A DNA stretch of 64,000 nucleotides from an uncultured Pelagibacteraceae bacterium (GTDB lineage Bacteria; Pseudomonadota; Alphaproteobacteria; Pelagibacterales; Pelagibacteraceae), in the NCBI GenBank assembly GCA_902623495.1, contig CACNTW010000001.1:124001-188000 (forward strand), given 5' to 3'. The notes below the pieces were generated by a model. It saw nothing but the letters and a program-made list of their open reading frames with translations, was not told where the DNA came from and did no database searches. Shown one piece after another: positions 34,032 to 47,008 of the stretch. The position numbers were made by a program, and so were the translations under genes. Each line of letters opens with the position of its first letter. The first letter of the stretch is position 1.

Positions 34032-37000
34032 ATGCAATTATCTTTTACAGAAAAAAAAAATATAAGAAAAAGTTTTGGTAAACTAAAAGAAAGTTTATCC
34101 ATTCCTAATCTTATAGAAGTTCAGAAAAATTCATATAAAGAACTTACAGAATTTAAACAAGATGTTGAACAACATCTTGTAAAGGGTTTTGATAGGGTTT
34201 TTAAAAGTATTTTTCCAATCGAGGATTTGAATGACAAAGCAACACTTGAATATGTTTCATACAAATTAGAAAAACCAAAGTTTGATGTTGAGGAGTGTAT
34301 AGCAAGAGGCTTAACTTATTCTGCTGCACTTAAATGCACTTTAAGGCTTGTTGTCTATGAAATAGATCAAGAAAATAATACAAAAGATATTCTATCAGCT
34401 AAGGAACAAGAAGTTTATATGGGTGAAGTCCCCATGATGACAAATAGCGGAACTTTTATTACCAACGGTGTTCAAAGAGTTGTAGTAAACCAGATGCATA
34501 GAAGTCCTGGTGTTTTTTTTGATCATGATAAAGGAAAATCACACGCAAGTGGTAAATTATTATTTAATTGCCGTGTCATTCCTAATCGTGGATCTTGGTT
34601 GGATTTTGAATTTGACGTAAAAGATTTGTTATATTTTAGAATTGATAGAAAAAAGAAAATATTAGTCTCTACTCTATTACAGGCCTTAGGTTTTTCTAAA
34701 AATGATATAGTTGATGAGTTTTATCATAAAGAAACTTTGACGTATGATAAAAATATTAATAAGTGGAAAACAAAATTTGACCCAGAAAATTATAAAGCTA
34801 AAAATTTTTCTGAAGAAGTAATTGATGCAAAAAATAATAAAGTTGTTGTCAAAATTGGTGAAAAAATAAATTTTTTAACTGCCAAAAAACTTTCAAATGA
34901 TGGTCTGAAAGAAATTTTTGTATCGAGTGAGTCACTTTATGGCAAGTTTTTACATAGAGATATAACAATTGGTGAAGATATATTTAAAATCGGTACAGAA
35001 TTAAATGAAACAATCATAAGTAAAATATTGGAGGCAAATATTAAAAGCCTCGATATTTCTAGAACTAATTCAATAAATAAGGGTCCTTATTTATTATTAA
35101 GTATTTTTAACGATAAAAACGAAAATAAAAATGATGCAATTACGGAGATTTATAAAGTTCTAAGGCCTGGTGAACCTCCAACCATAGAAATTGCAACGCA
35201 AATATTTAACAATTTATTTTTTAGCTCTGACAGATATGATTTATCAGATGTTGGTAGAGTAAAAATGAATTCAAGATTAGAATTAGATTGCTCAGATAAA
35301 ATTACAATTCTTAGAAATGATGATATTTTAGCAATTATTCAAAAAATGCTTGATCTTAGAGATGGCAAAGATGAAGTTGATGACATTGATCATTTAGGAA
35401 ACAGAAGAGTAAGATCTGTAGGAGAACTTGTAGAGAACCAAGCTCGTATAGGTGTTTATAGAATGGAAAGAGCTATTAAAGAAAAAATGACTACACTAGA
35501 TGTTGAGTCAGCCATGCCGCAAGATTTAATCAATGCTAAACCTCTTACTATTTCTTTGAAAGATTTCTTTGCAACTTCTCAATTATCACAATTTATGGAT
35601 CAAACTAATCCACTTTCTGAGATCACTCATAAAAGAAGAGTATCTGCCCTAGGGCCAGGTGGTTTAACCAGAGAAAGAGCAGGATTTGAAGTCCGAGACG
35701 TTCATCCTACTCACTATGGAAGAATTTGCCCAATTGAAACTCCAGAGGGACCAAACATTGGATTAATAAATAGTTTATCTACTTATTCAAAAATTAACAA
35801 GTATGGATTTATAGAAAGTCCTTACAAAAAAGTAAAAAATGGAATAGTTCAAAATAACATTGAATATCTTTCAGCAATGGAAGAAACAAAATTTACAATT
35901 GCACAAGCGAATTCATTAATTGATAAAAACGGAAAATTTACTGAAGAGCTAGTGTCTTGTAGACAAAATTTAAATTTTATTTTGGCCAAACCTGACAATA
36001 TTGATTATATTGATGTTTCTCCAAAACAACTTGTTTCAGTGGCAGCTTCGTTAATTCCATTTTTAGAAAATGATGATGCAAATAGAGCGTTAATGGGCTC
36101 AAACATGATGAGGCAAGCTGTGCCATTATTAAAACCAGAGGCTCCACTTGTTGGAACAGGAATAGAAAGTGATGTTGCGTTAGACTCAGGAGTTACTATC
36201 GTTGCAAGAAGAGATGGAGTCGTTGACAAAATTGATGGTAAAAGAATAGTAATTAAAGCAGCAAGTGAGAAAGATTATTCGAAATCTGGCGTAGATATAT
36301 ATAATCTACAAAAATTCAAGAGATCTAATCAAAACACTTGTATAAACCAAAAACCATTAGTTAGAGTTGGCGATAAAGTAAAATCTGGTGATATTATAGC
36401 CGACGGTCCTTCAACAAAAGTTGGTGAACTAGCTTTAGGCAAAAATGTGACTGTAGCCTTTATGCCTTGGCAGGGATATAATTTCGAAGACTCAATTTTA
36501 ATTTCGGAAAGATGTGTAACAGATGATGTTTTCACTTCGATTCATATTGAAGAATACGAAGTAATGGCTAGAGACACGAAATTAGGAGAGGAAGATATCA
36601 CGAGAGATATTCCGAATGTTAACGAGGAGTCATTAAAAAATCTTGATGAGTCAGGTATTGTATATATTGGAGCTGAAGTAAAGCCAGGCGATATTTTGGT
36701 TGGTAAAGTAACACCTAAAGGTGATACGGCATCAGGTCCAGAGGAAAAATTATTAAGATCAATATTTGGTGAGAAAGCCATAGATGTGACAGATACTTCT
36801 TTAAAAATGCCAAGTGGCAGTGGTGGAATTGTTGTAGATGTCAGGGTTTTTAATAGGCACGGTATCGATAAAGATGAGAGATCAATAACTATTGAAAGAG
36901 CTGAAATTGAAAGTGTTCAAGAAGACAAAAAAGTCGAAGAGGAAATACTAGAAAGAAGTATTAAACAAAGACTCTTATCTATATTAAACGGAACAAAAAT

Positions 37001-38114
37001 AAATAAAAAAATAAAGGATGTTGAAGCCAATACTATTTTATCAGAAGAAGTAATCAATAATTTACCTACTTCAGATTTATTTAAAATATCTGTTGAAGAA
37101 CAAGATAAACTATCATCTTTGTCTCAGATTAAAGATCAGTACAATAGTGCTAAAAAGGATATTCAAGATAGATTTGAAGACAAAGTTTTAAAAATCAGAC
37201 AGGGTGACGATCTATTACCAAGCGTAATGAAAATGGTTAAAGTGTTTGTTGCAATAAAAAGAAGATTAAGACCAGGTGATAAAATGTCAGGAAGACATGG
37301 AAATAAAGGTGTAGTAAGTAAAATAGTTCCAGTTGAAGATATGCCATACAGAGAAAATGGTAAACCTGTTGATATAGTTCTTAATCCATTGGGAGTTCCA
37401 AGCAGGATGAATGTTGGTCAAATATTAGAAACACATTTAGGTTGGTCTTGTACTGAATTAGGTGAAAAGTTAAATCAGTTAGTGAACGACAACCAAAAGA
37501 AAATTGAAAAAACAGAAAAAATTAAGTCATTCTTGAAAAATGTATATGGTAAAGAAATTTTCGATGGGGATATAGATAAACTTAATTCATCTGAGTTTGA
37601 GGACTTATGCTCTAATATTAGACATGGTGTGCCTATAGCCACTCCAGTTTTTGACGGCGCTAAAGAAAAAGATGTTACAAAAATGTTAGAATTAGCAGAA
37701 TTACCAAATTCAGGACAAACTACACTTTGGGATGGGAGAACAGGAGAGAAATTTGATAGACCAGTAACAGTTGGAACAATTTATATGTTAAAACTTCACC
37801 ATCTTGTAGAAGACAAAATTCATGCAAGATCTACAGGACCATACAGTCTAGTAACCCAACAGCCTTTAGGTGGAAAAGCTCAATTAGGTGGCCAAAGATT
37901 TGGTGAAATGGAAGTTTGGGCATTAGAAGCGTACGGAGCATCATACACATTGCAAGAAATATTAACCGTTAAGTCTGATGATGTTGCTGGCAGAGTTAAA
38001 GTATATGAAACGATTGTTAAAGGTGAGGAAAATTTCGAATCTGGTATACCAGAGTCATTCAATGTTTTAGTAAAAGAAATTAAATCTCTAGCACTAAATG
38101 TGGAGCTAAATTAG
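34032..38114 (+). CDS. rpoB: RNA polymerase beta subunit
   Basis: 1360 residues, full length. The rifampicin-pocket region [15 protein letters not shown]...[13 protein letters not shown] lies near residues 515-545 with wild-type-like Asp, His and Ser positions; the catalytic-centre GRHGNKG is near 1085, and the C-terminal QPLGGKAQ...[17 protein letters not shown] is intact. It forms the core enzyme with RpoC and RpoA, both encoded in this window. It ends one base before rpoC starts. Confidence 0.99.
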   Translation: MQLSFTEKKNIRKSFGKLKESLSIPNLIEVQKNSYKELTEFKQDVEQHLVKGFDRVFKSIFPIEDLNDKATLEYVSYKLEKPKFDVEECIARGLTYSAALKCTLRLVVYEIDQENNTKDILSAKEQEVYMGEVPMMTNSGTFITNGVQRVVVNQMHRSPGVFFDHDKGKSHASGKLLFNCRVIPNRGSWLDFEFDVKDLLYFRIDRKKKILVSTLLQALGFSKNDIVDEFYHKETLTYDKNINKWKTKFDPENYKAKNFSEEVIDAKNNKVVVKIGEKINFLTAKKLSNDGLKEIFVSSESLYGKFLHRDITIGEDIFKIGTELNETIISKILEANIKSLDISRTNSINKGPYLLLSIFNDKNENKNDAITEIYKVLRPGEPPTIEIATQIFNNLFFSSDRYDLSDVGRVKMNSRLELDCSDKITILRNDDILAIIQKMLDLRDGKDEVDDIDHLGNRRVRSVGELVENQARIGVYRMERAIKEKMTTLDVESAMPQDLINAKPLTISLKDFFATSQLSQFMDQTNPLSEITHKRRVSALGPGGLTRERAGFEVRDVHPTHYGRICPIETPEGPNIGLINSLSTYSKINKYGFIESPYKKVKNGIVQNNIEYLSAMEETKFTIAQANSLIDKNGKFTEELVSCRQNLNFILAKPDNIDYIDVSPKQLVSVAASLIPFLENDDANRALMGSNMMRQAVPLLKPEAPLVGTGIESDVALDSGVTIVARRDGVVDKIDGKRIVIKAASEKDYSKSGVDIYNLQKFKRSNQNTCINQKPLVRVGDKVKSGDIIADGPSTKVGELALGKNVTVAFMPWQGYNFEDSILISERCVTDDVFTSIHIEEYEVMARDTKLGEEDITRDIPNVNEESLKNLDESGIVYIGAEVKPGDILVGKVTPKGDTASGPEEKLLRSIFGEKAIDVTDTSLKMPSGSGGIVVDVRVFNRHGIDKDERSITIERAEIESVQEDKKVEEEILERSIKQRLLSILNGTKINKKIKDVEANTILSEEVINNLPTSDLFKISVEEQDKLSSLSQIKDQYNSAKKDIQDRFEDKVLKIRQGDDLLPSVMKMVKVFVAIKRRLRPGDKMSGRHGNKGVVSKIVPVEDMPYRENGKPVDIVLNPLGVPSRMNVGQILETHLGWSCTELGEKLNQLVNDNQKKIEKTEKIKSFLKNVYGKEIFDGDIDKLNSSEFEDLCSNIRHGVPIATPVFDGAKEKDVTKMLELAELPNSGQTTLWDGRTGEKFDRPVTVGTIYMLKLHHLVEDKIHARSTGPYSLVTQQPLGGKAQLGGQRFGEMEVWALEAYGASYTLQEILTVKSDDVAGRVKVYETIVKGEENFESGIPESFNVLVKEIKSLALNVELN

Positions 38115-38115
38115 T

Positions 38116-41100
38116 ATGAGTAAAGAATTAACAGATCTATTTAAATCATCAGAAATTTCAGAGGCACAAAATTTCAGTAGTATTAAAATTACACTTGCTA
38201 GTCCTGAGAAAATTAAATCTTGGACATATGGAGAAATTAAAAAACCCGAAACAATCAACTACAGGACTTTTAGACCAGAAAAGGATGGATTATTTTGTGC
38301 AAGAATATTTGGACCTATAAAAGATTATGAGTGTCTTTGTGGTAAGTACAAGAGAATGAAATTCAGAGGAATTATTTGCGAGAAATGCGGTGTTGAAGTA
38401 ACAAAATCTAATGTAAGACGTGAAAGAATGGGACATATAAATTTAGCAACACCAGTTGCGCATATATGGTTCCTAAAATCGCTACCAAGTAGAATATCTC
38501 TTGCTATAGATATGAAGCTCAAAGAGGTTGAAAGAGTCCTTTACTTTGAAAATTTCATAGTTATTGAGCCAGGTTTAACTGGTCTTAAGAAGAACCAACT
38601 TTTAGGTGAGGAAGAACTTATAAAATACCAAGATGAGTTTGGAGAAGAGTCTTTTACTGCGGGAATTGGAGCTGAAGCAATTTTAGAAATACTAAAGTCT
38701 ATAGATTTAGAACAAGAAAAAGAAGCATTAATAAAATCAATTAAAGAGACTAAATCAAAAGTTTCTGAAGAAAGATCAATTAAAAGATTAAAACTGATCG
38801 AGTCATTTATTGAAACTGGAAATAAACCTGAATGGATGATTTTAACAACAATACCAGTAATCCCACCTGAGTTAAGACCATTGGTTCCATTAGATGGAGG
38901 AAGATTTGCTACTTCTGATTTAAATGACTTATACAGAAGAGTTATAAATAGAAATAATCGTTTAAAAAGATTAATGGATTTAAAAGCTCCCGACATAATT
39001 GTAAGAAATGAAAAACGAATGCTTCAAGAGTCAGTTGATGCATTATTTGACAATGGAAGAAGAGGAAGAGTAATAACAGGAACAGGAAAAAGACCGCTAA
39101 AATCATTAGCAGAAATGCTTAAAGGTAAACAAGGAAGATTTAGACAAAATTTATTAGGTAAGAGAGTAGATTATTCTGGAAGATCTGTAATAGTTGTTGG
39201 GCCAGACTTAAAATTACATGAGTGTGGTCTTCCAAAAAAAATGGCCTTAGAATTATTTAAACCTTTTTTATATGCAAGATTAAATAAACTTGGATTGGCA
39301 TCAACAATAAAACAAGCAAAAAAACTTGTTGAAAGAGAGAGAAATGAAGTTTGGGATGCTTTAGAATTAATTGTTAGAGAACATCCGGTTATATTAAATA
39401 GAGCCCCAACACTACATAGATTAGGTGTTCAAGCTTTTGAACCAAAATTAATTGAAGGTAATGCAATAGAACTACATCCTTTAACATGCGCTGCTTTTAA
39501 TGCAGATTTTGATGGTGATCAAATGGCGGTTCATGTTCCATTGAGTTTGGAAGCGCAACTTGAAGCGAGAGTATTAATGATGTCTACAAACAATATTTTA
39601 AGCCCATCAAATGGAAAACCTATAATTGTTCCAAGTCAGGATATGATTTTGGGGATTTACTATCTCTCTCAGCCACCATACCAAACCGACAGAGTTGAAG
39701 GATATTTTGTAAATACCTCAGAAATTGAACATGCATTAGAAATTGGTCAAATTAAAGTTCATTCAAGAATTGTTTCGAGATTCGCAACAATCGATGAAAA
39801 GGGTAATACTAAATATGAAAAACATATTAGCACAGCTGGAAGATTTTTGTTAGCAAACTTAATTCCTAAAAATATAAATAATAGATTTGCTTTAGTTGAT
39901 AGACTATTGCCTAAGAAAATAGTATCTGAGGTTATCGATCATGTTTTCAGATTTTCTGGTCAAAAAAGTACAGTAATATTTTGTGATAAATTAAAGGATC
40001 TTGGATTTAAACATGCTTTTAAGGCTGGAATATCATTTGGTAAAGATGATTTAGTTATTCCAGATAACAAACAACAATTAATTGATGAAACAAAAAAACT
40101 AATTTCTGATTATGAAAATCAATATGCAGAAGGATTAATAACTAGAGGTGAAAAATACAATAAAGTTATTGATGCATGGTCAAAATGTACAGATAAAGTC
40201 GCATCTGAAATGATGAAAAGAATTTCTGCAACAGAAATGACAGAAGATGGTCTAAAAATTAATTCAGTATTTATGATGGCAGACAGTGGAGCAAGGGGTT
40301 CTGCAGCTCAAATGAAGCAATTAGCTGGTATGAGAGGTTTAATAGCTAAACCATCTGGTGAGATTATTGAGTCACCAATAACATCTAATTTTAAAGAGGG
40401 TTTAACTGCTCTAGAATATTTTAACTCTACCCATGGTGCGAGAAAAGGACTAGCTGATACTGCATTGAAAACAGCAAGTTCTGGATATTTAACAAGAAGA
40501 CTTTGTGATGTTGCCCAAGACTTAACTATCACTCAAGTTAAATGTGATAACCCAAGTTTTATAAAGCTTACAGAGGTTTTAGAAGGTGGAAATATAATGG
40601 TTAGCTTATCAGAAAGAGCTCTAGGAAGAGTAACAGCAAAAGATGTAAAAAATCCATTAACAGGTGAAGTTTTAATAAAGAAGAATAGCATGATCGATGA
40701 AGCGGCATGTGAAAAAATTGACTCTGCAGGTGTAAAAAACTTGAATGTTTACTCAGTAATGACTTGTAGTTTGAAAGAAGGTGTATGTGCCACTTGTTAT
40801 GGTAGAGATTTATCAAGAGGTAAAATGGTACATGTTGGTGAAGCAATTGGAATGATATCAGCTCAATCTATTGGTGAACCAGGAACTCAGCTTACAATGA
40901 GAACTTTCCACGTTGGAGGGACCGCATCTGTCAAGCAAGACTCTCAAATTGTATCTAATAATGATGGTATATTAAAAATAGTTAATACAAATCTACTAGT
41001 AGACTCAAAAAAGAATTTGATTGTAATGGGAAGAAATACAGAATTATCAATAGAAGATGATAATGGATTACAAGTAGCTGCATATAAGGTACCATATGGA

Positions 41101-42279
41101 TCGAAACTTTTCTTTGAAAATGGAGATAAAGTTAAAAAAGGATCAAAAATATGTGAATGGGATCCATACACAACACCTGTTATTGCAGAAAAAGATGGAA
41201 TAGCAAATTATGTAGATTTATTAGATGGTGTATCAATTGCTGAGACAACTGATGATGCAACTGGAATTTCTACTAAAGCAGTAGTTGATTGGAAAACTCA
41301 ATCTAAAAATACAGATTTAAAACCAAGAATTACTCTGAGAGATGCAAAAGGAAATGTTGTTAAAAAAGCTGATGATAATGAAGCAAGATACTACTTAGTT
41401 CCAGATTCAATATTATCTGTTAAAGATGGACAAAAAATTTCAGCTGGCGATGTAATAGCTAGACTTCCTAAAGAAACTACAAAAACCAAAGATATTACAG
41501 GAGGTCTACCAAGAGTTGCTGAATTATTTGAAGCAAGAAAAGCAAAAGATAGCGCAATTATTGCTGAGAATGATGGAAAAGTTATTTTTGGTAAAGAGGT
41601 AAGAGGCAAACAAAGAGTAACAATTGAATCTGAAAATGGTGATACTTCAAGTTATTTAATACCAAAAGGAAAACATATTAATTTTAATCAAGGTGAAAAA
41701 ATTAAAAAAGGGGAATATTTGTTAGATGGTCAACCATTGCCTCACGATATTCTGAGAATTTTAGGTATTGAAGAATTAACTGAATATTTCGTAAACCAGG
41801 TACAAGATGTTTATAGACTACAAGGTGTAATTATAAATGATAAACACATTGAAGTTATATTAAGACAAATGCTGAAAAAAGTTGAAGTAAAAACTCAAGG
41901 CGACAGCTCATTACTACCAGGAGAAATTATTGATAGAATAAGATTTGAAAACATGAACGAGCAACTAATTAAAGATGGTAAAAACCCTGCTGTTGGAGAG
42001 AGAGTTTTAATGGGAATAACTAAAGCCTCACTTCAAACTGAGTCATTTATTTCAGCTGCTTCTTTCCAAGAAACAACAAGGGTTTTAACAGACGCTGCTA
42101 TAAAAGGTAAGGTAGATAAGTTATCTGGATTAAAAGAAAATGTTATAGTTGGTAGATTAGTTCCTGCTGGAACTGGATCTGTTAAAAATTTGTGGAACAA
42201 GAAAGCTCGTTTAGACGATGAAAAATTCATTGCTGAGAACGAGAAAATTGAGCAAGCAGAAAGCCCCGTAAATCAATAA
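38116..42279 (+). CDS. rpoC: RNA polymerase beta' subunit
   Basis: 1387 residues. The N-terminal zinc finger has Cys pairs CLCGKYK and CEKCGVE (about residues 73-92); the active-site Mg2+ loop [10 protein letters not shown] is near 461; a second zinc site includes [15 protein letters not shown]; the trigger-loop region [13 protein letters not shown] is intact. Last gene of the secE-nusG-rpl-rpoBC unit; the 158-nt rpsL leader follows. Confidence 0.99.
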   Translation: MSKELTDLFKSSEISEAQNFSSIKITLASPEKIKSWTYGEIKKPETINYRTFRPEKDGLFCARIFGPIKDYECLCGKYKRMKFRGIICEKCGVEVTKSNVRRERMGHINLATPVAHIWFLKSLPSRISLAIDMKLKEVERVLYFENFIVIEPGLTGLKKNQLLGEEELIKYQDEFGEESFTAGIGAEAILEILKSIDLEQEKEALIKSIKETKSKVSEERSIKRLKLIESFIETGNKPEWMILTTIPVIPPELRPLVPLDGGRFATSDLNDLYRRVINRNNRLKRLMDLKAPDIIVRNEKRMLQESVDALFDNGRRGRVITGTGKRPLKSLAEMLKGKQGRFRQNLLGKRVDYSGRSVIVVGPDLKLHECGLPKKMALELFKPFLYARLNKLGLASTIKQAKKLVERERNEVWDALELIVREHPVILNRAPTLHRLGVQAFEPKLIEGNAIELHPLTCAAFNADFDGDQMAVHVPLSLEAQLEARVLMMSTNNILSPSNGKPIIVPSQDMILGIYYLSQPPYQTDRVEGYFVNTSEIEHALEIGQIKVHSRIVSRFATIDEKGNTKYEKHISTAGRFLLANLIPKNINNRFALVDRLLPKKIVSEVIDHVFRFSGQKSTVIFCDKLKDLGFKHAFKAGISFGKDDLVIPDNKQQLIDETKKLISDYENQYAEGLITRGEKYNKVIDAWSKCTDKVASEMMKRISATEMTEDGLKINSVFMMADSGARGSAAQMKQLAGMRGLIAKPSGEIIESPITSNFKEGLTALEYFNSTHGARKGLADTALKTASSGYLTRRLCDVAQDLTITQVKCDNPSFIKLTEVLEGGNIMVSLSERALGRVTAKDVKNPLTGEVLIKKNSMIDEAACEKIDSAGVKNLNVYSVMTCSLKEGVCATCYGRDLSRGKMVHVGEAIGMISAQSIGEPGTQLTMRTFHVGGTASVKQDSQIVSNNDGILKIVNTNLLVDSKKNLIVMGRNTELSIEDDNGLQVAAYKVPYGSKLFFENGDKVKKGSKICEWDPYTTPVIAEKDGIANYVDLLDGVSIAETTDDATGISTKAVVDWKTQSKNTDLKPRITLRDAKGNVVKKADDNEARYYLVPDSILSVKDGQKISAGDVIARLPKETTKTKDITGGLPRVAELFEARKAKDSAIIAENDGKVIFGKEVRGKQRVTIESENGDTSSYLIPKGKHINFNQGEKIKKGEYLLDGQPLPHDILRILGIEELTEYFVNQVQDVYRLQGVIINDKHIEVILRQMLKKVEVKTQGDSSLLPGEIIDRIRFENMNEQLIKDGKNPAVGERVLMGITKASLQTESFISAASFQETTRVLTDAAIKGKVDKLSGLKENVIVGRLVPAGTGSVKNLWNKKARLDDEKFIAENEKIEQAESPVNQ

Positions 42280-42308
42280 AAAATCATCATTTTCTCATGT
42301 CTTTTAAT

Positions 42309-42336
42309 TTGACAAATGGGATTTCTATAGTATTTT
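42309..42336 (+). promoter_or_regulatory. Predicted promoter of the rpsL-rpsG-fusA ribosomal cluster
   Basis: A perfect TTGACA (42309-42314), 16-nt spacer and TATTTT (42331-42336), 30 nt after the rpoC stop. It would give a leader of about 95 nt before rpsL, the longest in the window. Confidence 0.55.
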
Positions 42337-42365
42337 GTGCGTGTTTTTGGTTGGAATGTAGTGAC

Positions 42366-42405
42366 TAGTGCACTAAACGCTGCCACAAATAACCTGACAG
42401 TTATT
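42366..42405 (+). promoter_or_regulatory. Palindrome and hairpin in the rpsL leader
   Basis: Two symmetrical elements lie between the predicted start site and rpsL: the perfect 10-bp palindrome TAGTGCACTA (42366-42375) and the hairpin AATAAC-CTGACA-GTTATT (42388-42405, 6-bp stem). In other bacteria str-operon mRNA carries autoregulatory structures, though E. coli's is between rpsL and rpsG; a regulatory role here is inference. Confidence 0.35.
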
Positions 42406-42437
42406 TCCTCTAAAATCAAACTTATATAAAAATTTTT

Positions 42438-42809
42438 ATGCCAACAATTAACCAGTTGTTAAGAAAAGGACGAGATAAGCAAATTGCTAGGAATAAAGTT
42501 CCGGCATTGCAAAAACAACCTTTAAAAAGAGGTGTTTGTGTAAAAGTTTATACAACTACTCCTAAGAAACCAAACTCGGCACTAAGAAAAGTTGCAAGAG
42601 TTAGATTGTCAAATGGTTTTGAAGTTACAGCATATATTCCCGGAGAAGGACATAATTTACAAGAACACTCAGTAGTATTAATAAGAGGCGGACGTGTTAA
42701 AGACTTACCTGGAGTAAGATATCATATACTTCGTGGTAATTTAGATACCCAAGGTGTTGCGAACAGAAAACAGAGACGTTCATTATATGGGACGAAAAAA
42801 GGTAAATAA
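42438..42809 (+). CDS. rpsL: 30S ribosomal protein S12
   Basis: 123 residues with the decoding-centre loops [21 protein letters not shown] and [13 protein letters not shown]; the Lys residues altered in streptomycin resistance are present (KKPNS, GRVKDLP). First gene of the str cluster. It ends two bases before rpsG. Confidence 0.99.
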   Translation: MPTINQLLRKGRDKQIARNKVPALQKQPLKRGVCVKVYTTTPKKPNSALRKVARVRLSNGFEVTAYIPGEGHNLQEHSVVLIRGGRVKDLPGVRYHILRGNLDTQGVANRKQRRSLYGTKKGK

Positions 42810-42811
42810 TA

Positions 42812-43282
42812 ATGTCTCGAAAAAGAAAAGCTCCTAAAAAAATTCCAATTGTAGACCCTAAATATAAATCAGTAATAATTCCAAAATTAATCAACTCTAT
42901 AATGTTAGATGGTAAAAAAACTATAGCAGAGAAAATTGTTTATGATGCAATTGATAAAATTAAATCAAAATCAAAAGACGAACCTTTAACAGTATTTAAT
43001 GATGCAATAAATAATGTTAGACCAACTGTAGAAGTTCGATCTAGACGTGTTGGTGGAGCCACCTATCAAGTTCCAGTAGAAGTTAAAGCTAAAAGATCTC
43101 AAGCATTAGCATTAAGATGGATTATTGATGCATCAAGAAAAAGAAAAGATAAAAAAATGTCCGACAAATTATTTAATGAAATTTTTGATGCATATCAAAA
43201 AAGAGGTTCAGCAATAAAAAAGAAAGAGGATACACATAAAATGGCAGAGTCAAATAAAGCTTTTGCACATTTCAGATGGTAA
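42812..43282 (+). CDS. rpsG: 30S ribosomal protein S7
   Basis: 156 residues, full length, with [23 protein letters not shown] (in part the S7 signature) and ending in NKAFAHFRW. It organises the 3' domain of 16S rRNA. A reading frame for fusA opens inside its last codons, but the more likely fusA start is just after its stop. Confidence 0.99.
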   Translation: MSRKRKAPKKIPIVDPKYKSVIIPKLINSIMLDGKKTIAEKIVYDAIDKIKSKSKDEPLTVFNDAINNVRPTVEVRSRRVGGATYQVPVEVKAKRSQALALRWIIDASRKRKDKKMSDKLFNEIFDAYQKRGSAIKKKEDTHKMAESNKAFAHFRW

Positions 43283-43287
43283 ATAAT

Positions 43288-45363
43288 ATGGCAAAAACTC
43301 ATCCACTTAATAAATATAGAAACATTGGCATTATGGCTCATATAGATGCTGGCAAAACAACAACTACAGAAAGAATTTTATACTACACAGGTAAAAGTCA
43401 TAAAATTGGTGAAGTGCATGATGGAGCAGCTACTATGGATTGGATGGAGCAAGAACAGGAAAGAGGTATTACAATAACTTCAGCTGCAACTACTTGTTTT
43501 TGGAGAGAACATAGAATTAATATTATTGATACTCCAGGCCACGTTGATTTTACAATTGAAGTTGAAAGATCTTTAAAAGTTTTAGATGGTGCTGTTGCGG
43601 TATTTGATGGTGTTGCTGGTGTTGAGCCACAATCTGAAACAGTTTGGAGACAAGCTGATAAATATAAAGTTCCTAGGATTTGTTTTGTTAATAAACTTGA
43701 TAGAACTGGTGCAGATTTCTTTAGATGCGTGGATATGATTAAAGATAGACTTGGAGCTAAACCATTAGTTATGCAGGTTCCAATAGGAATAGAAGCCTCA
43801 TTACAAGGAGTTGTTGATTTAGTTAAAATGAAAGCAATTGTATGGAAAAATGAAGATCTAGGCGCTGAATGGGAAGAAAAAGATATACCTGATGATCTAA
43901 AAGAAATTTGTGACAAATACAGACAAGAATTAGTTGAAACTGCCGTAGAGCAGGACGAAAAGCTAATGGAAGCCTATTTAAGCGGTGAGGAAATCAAACA
44001 AGAAGATTTAATAAAGTGTGTAAGAAAAGGATGTTTAAATTTTGAGTTTGTTCCAGTTTTAACTGGTTCAGCTTTCAAAAATAAAGGTGTTCAACCATTA
44101 TTAGATGCAGTTGTAGATTATTTGCCAAGTCCAGAAGATCTTGGATCTATAATGGGAACAAAACCTGGATCAGATGAGGATATTGAAATGAAGTTTGAGG
44201 ATAGTGCTCCTTTTTCTGCTTTAGCTTTTAAAGTAGCAACTGATCCGTTTGTTGGAAGTCTTACTTTTATAAGAATTTATTCAGGCACAGTTAAATCTGG
44301 AACTGGAGTTTATAATACATCTTCAGATAAAGAGGAAAGAGTTGGAAGAATGCTTCTAATGCATGCTAATTCAAGAGAAGATATTAAAGAAGCAAGTGCA
44401 GGTGATATAGTTGCTCTTGCAGGATTAAAAAGTACAATAACTGGACATACATTAGCAAATAAAGATACACCAGTATTACTTGAGCCAATGGAATTTCCAG
44501 ATCCAGTTATAGAAATTGCAGTTGAGCCAAAATCAAAGGCCGATCAAGAAAAAATGGGTGAGGCATTAGGAAGATTAGCTAAAGAAGATCCATCATTTAG
44601 AGTTTCATCAGATGAAGAGTCAGGACAAACAATAATTAAAGGAATGGGTGAACTACATTTAGATATTATTGTTGATAGAATGAAAAGAGAATTCAAAGTT
44701 GAAGCAAATGTAGGAGCTCCTCAAGTTGCATACAGAGAAACAATTTTAGGTGCTGCTGAGTTTGATTATACACACAAAAAACAGAGTGGTGGAGCTGGAC
44801 AGTTTGCTAGAGTTAAATTATCTGTTGAACCATTAGAACCTGGCAAAGGTAGAGAGGTTGAAAGTAAAATTAAAGGTGGTGCAATACCAAAAGAATTTAT
44901 TCCAGGTGTTGAAAAAGGCGTAGAGACAATTGCTGATGGTGGAATATTAGCTGGGTTTCCTCTAATAGATTATAAAGTTACAATACTAGATGGCTTACAC
45001 CATGATGTTGACTCTAGTGTATTAGCTTTTGAGCTAGCCTCAAGACAATGTTTTAAAGAAGCATGTATTCGTGGAACTTTAAAACTTTTGGAACCAGTGA
45101 TGAGAGTAGAAGTTGTAACTCCAGAAGACTACATGGGAGATGTAATCGGTGATTTAAATAGCAGGAGAGGTCAAATTAATACTCAGGAGCAGAGAGGAAA
45201 TGCAACAGTAATTACTGCTATGGTGCCGTTAGCAAATATGTTTGGTTATATAAACAGTTTAAGGTCAATGTCACAAGGTAGGGCTCAGTACTCTATGTTT
45301 TTTGATCATTACGATAAGGTTCCACAAAATGTTCAGGATGAGGTAACTAAGAAAACAGGTTAA
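43288..45363 (+). CDS. fusA: Elongation factor G
   Basis: 691 residues from the ATG at 43288, whose product begins [20 protein letters not shown] as EF-G normally does; an in-frame ATG at 43276 inside rpsG is a less likely start. GTPase motifs [17 protein letters not shown] and NKLDRTG are followed by domains II-V. It translocates tRNAs on the ribosome. It is followed directly by rpsJ, without a tuf gene. Confidence 0.98.
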   Translation: MAKTHPLNKYRNIGIMAHIDAGKTTTTERILYYTGKSHKIGEVHDGAATMDWMEQEQERGITITSAATTCFWREHRINIIDTPGHVDFTIEVERSLKVLDGAVAVFDGVAGVEPQSETVWRQADKYKVPRICFVNKLDRTGADFFRCVDMIKDRLGAKPLVMQVPIGIEASLQGVVDLVKMKAIVWKNEDLGAEWEEKDIPDDLKEICDKYRQELVETAVEQDEKLMEAYLSGEEIKQEDLIKCVRKGCLNFEFVPVLTGSAFKNKGVQPLLDAVVDYLPSPEDLGSIMGTKPGSDEDIEMKFEDSAPFSALAFKVATDPFVGSLTFIRIYSGTVKSGTGVYNTSSDKEERVGRMLLMHANSREDIKEASAGDIVALAGLKSTITGHTLANKDTPVLLEPMEFPDPVIEIAVEPKSKADQEKMGEALGRLAKEDPSFRVSSDEESGQTIIKGMGELHLDIIVDRMKREFKVEANVGAPQVAYRETILGAAEFDYTHKKQSGGAGQFARVKLSVEPLEPGKGREVESKIKGGAIPKEFIPGVEKGVETIADGGILAGFPLIDYKVTILDGLHHDVDSSVLAFELASRQCFKEACIRGTLKLLEPVMRVEVVTPEDYMGDVIGDLNSRRGQINTQEQRGNATVITAMVPLANMFGYINSLRSMSQGRAQYSMFFDHYDKVPQNVQDEVTKKTG

Positions 45364-45365
45364 TA

Positions 45366-45674
45366 ATGGATAAACAAAATATTAGAATAAAATTAAGAGC
45401 TTACGACAACAAGGTTTTGGATCAGTCGACTGAGGAGATCGTAAATACTGTTAAAAGAACGGGAGCTAATATTAAAGGACCAATACCTCTACCAACAAAA
45501 ATAGAGAGATACACTGTATTAAGATCACCACATATTGATAAGAAAAGTAGAGAACAATTCGAAACAAGAACTCATAAAAGATTAATAGATATTATTGAGC
45601 CTACACCTGCAACAGTTGAGGCACTAATGAAACTTGATTTAGCTTCGGGTGTGGATGTGGAGATTAAAATATAA
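45366..45674 (+). CDS. rpsJ: 30S ribosomal protein S10
   Basis: 102 residues with [11 protein letters not shown] and [19 protein letters not shown], complete. Also the NusE partner of NusG/NusB in antitermination. First gene of the S10 cluster, only 2 nt after fusA, so the str and S10 clusters are fused into one unit here. Confidence 0.98.
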   Translation: MDKQNIRIKLRAYDNKVLDQSTEEIVNTVKRTGANIKGPIPLPTKIERYTVLRSPHIDKKSREQFETRTHKRLIDIIEPTPATVEALMKLDLASGVDVEIKI

Positions 45675-46384
45675 TGGATAATTTAGCATTAATTGGAAAA
45701 AAAATAGGAATGTCTAGAGAGTTTTTTAAAACTGGTCAGTCTATTCCAGTTACCGTGTTAAAGATGGAAACTGGTAGAGTTATTAACGTTATAAACAAAG
45801 AAAACCGTGGATATAGCGCAGTTCAAATAGGATTTGGAAAAATTAAAAACTCAAAATTAACTAAAGCTATGAAAGGTTATTTTGCTAAAAAAAATACAGA
45901 ACCGAAAAAAACTCTTAAGGAGTTTAGGTTAGAAAATACTGATAATTTTAAAGAAGGAAATGAAATTGGATTAGAAATATTTGAGAATGTTAAGTTTGTC
46001 GATGTTAAATCAAAGACAATTGGTAAAGGATTTGCAGGTGCAATGAAAAGACACAACTTTGGTGGATTAAGAGCTTCACATGGTGTTTCAATTTCTCACA
46101 GATCTCATGGTTCGACAGGCCAAAGACAAGATCCAGGTAAAGTTTTTAAAGGAAAAAAAATGGCTGGTCATATGGGAGATAAAATTAGAACTATACAAAA
46201 TATTGAAGTTATAAAAACTGACAAGGAAAATAATTTGCTATACTTAAAAGGTTCTATTCCTGGATCAAAAAATACAGAAGTTTTAATTAGAAAATCAGTC
46301 AAAGATATTAACCGAATGTCAATTGATGAAAAGATTGAGCTAATTGAAAAACAAAAAAAATCAGCTGATAAAAAGAAAAAATAA
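45674..46384 (+). CDS. rplC: 50S ribosomal protein L3
   Basis: 236 residues, with GKKIGMSREF at the start and the conserved GFAGAMKRHNF and HRSHGSTGQRQDPGKV segments. A Lys-rich C-terminal tail of about 30 residues extends it slightly beyond the usual length of about 210. Overlaps rpsJ by one base. Confidence 0.98.
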   Translation: MDNLALIGKKIGMSREFFKTGQSIPVTVLKMETGRVINVINKENRGYSAVQIGFGKIKNSKLTKAMKGYFAKKNTEPKKTLKEFRLENTDNFKEGNEIGLEIFENVKFVDVKSKTIGKGFAGAMKRHNFGGLRASHGVSISHRSHGSTGQRQDPGKVFKGKKMAGHMGDKIRTIQNIEVIKTDKENNLLYLKGSIPGSKNTEVLIRKSVKDINRMSIDEKIELIEKQKKSADKKKK

Positions 46385-47008
46385 ATGAAATTAGATAAAT
46401 TAAGCATTGATGGAAAAAAACAGAGCATTGAAGTGCTAGATAAAATTTTTAGCGCCAAAGTTAATAATCAGTTAGTGAGCGGTGTTATCTATAAACTAAA
46501 CGCAAATTTTAAAGGTAGAAAAGCAAAAACAAAGCAAAGAAATGAAATTACTGGCTCAACGTCTAAAATCTACTCACAAAAAGGCACTGGTAATGCACGA
46601 CACTCAAGTAAAAAAGCTCCTATATTTGTAGGTGGGGGTATTGCTCATGGACCAAAAGGTCAAGATAAATATAAAACTAGAAAATTAAATAAGAGTGAAA
46701 AAAAAATGAGTATAGCCTCCCTTATTACTGAAAAAAATAATTCAAATAACGTAATTATTTTTGACGATTTTGGAAAAAAAATTGAAAAAACAAAAGAAAT
46801 GTTTGAACTTTTAAAGAAGTTTGATGCAAACAATTCATTATTAATAGTTGATACAAAATCAAAAGATAACATATTAAGATCAATTAAAAATATTCCTAAT
46901 GTTAAATTAACAGATGCAAACCATTTTAGTGCATATGATTTAGTTAAATATAAAAAAATTATTTTTACTGAGAGTTCGGTAAAAGAATTGGAGAAAAGGT
47001 ATCAATAA
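46385..47008 (+). CDS. rplD: 50S ribosomal protein L4
   Basis: 207 residues with the tunnel-loop region RNEITGSTSKIYSQKGTGNAR (in part) and GGGIAHGPKGQD. In E. coli L4 represses the S10 operon, but no leader is present upstream of rpsJ here. It starts immediately after the rplC stop. Confidence 0.97.
   Translation: MKLDKLSIDGKKQSIEVLDKIFSAKVNNQLVSGVIYKLNANFKGRKAKTKQRNEITGSTSKIYSQKGTGNARHSSKKAPIFVGGGIAHGPKGQDKYKTRKLNKSEKKMSIASLITEKNNSNNVIIFDDFGKKIEKTKEMFELLKKFDANNSLLIVDTKSKDNILRSIKNIPNVKLTDANHFSAYDLVKYKKIIFTESSVKELEKRYQ

Noticed and set aside
43398-43916. Minus-strand open frame of 172 codons inside fusA
   Set aside because: Lies wholly within EF-G coding sequence; low-complexity Ser/Ile-rich shadow.
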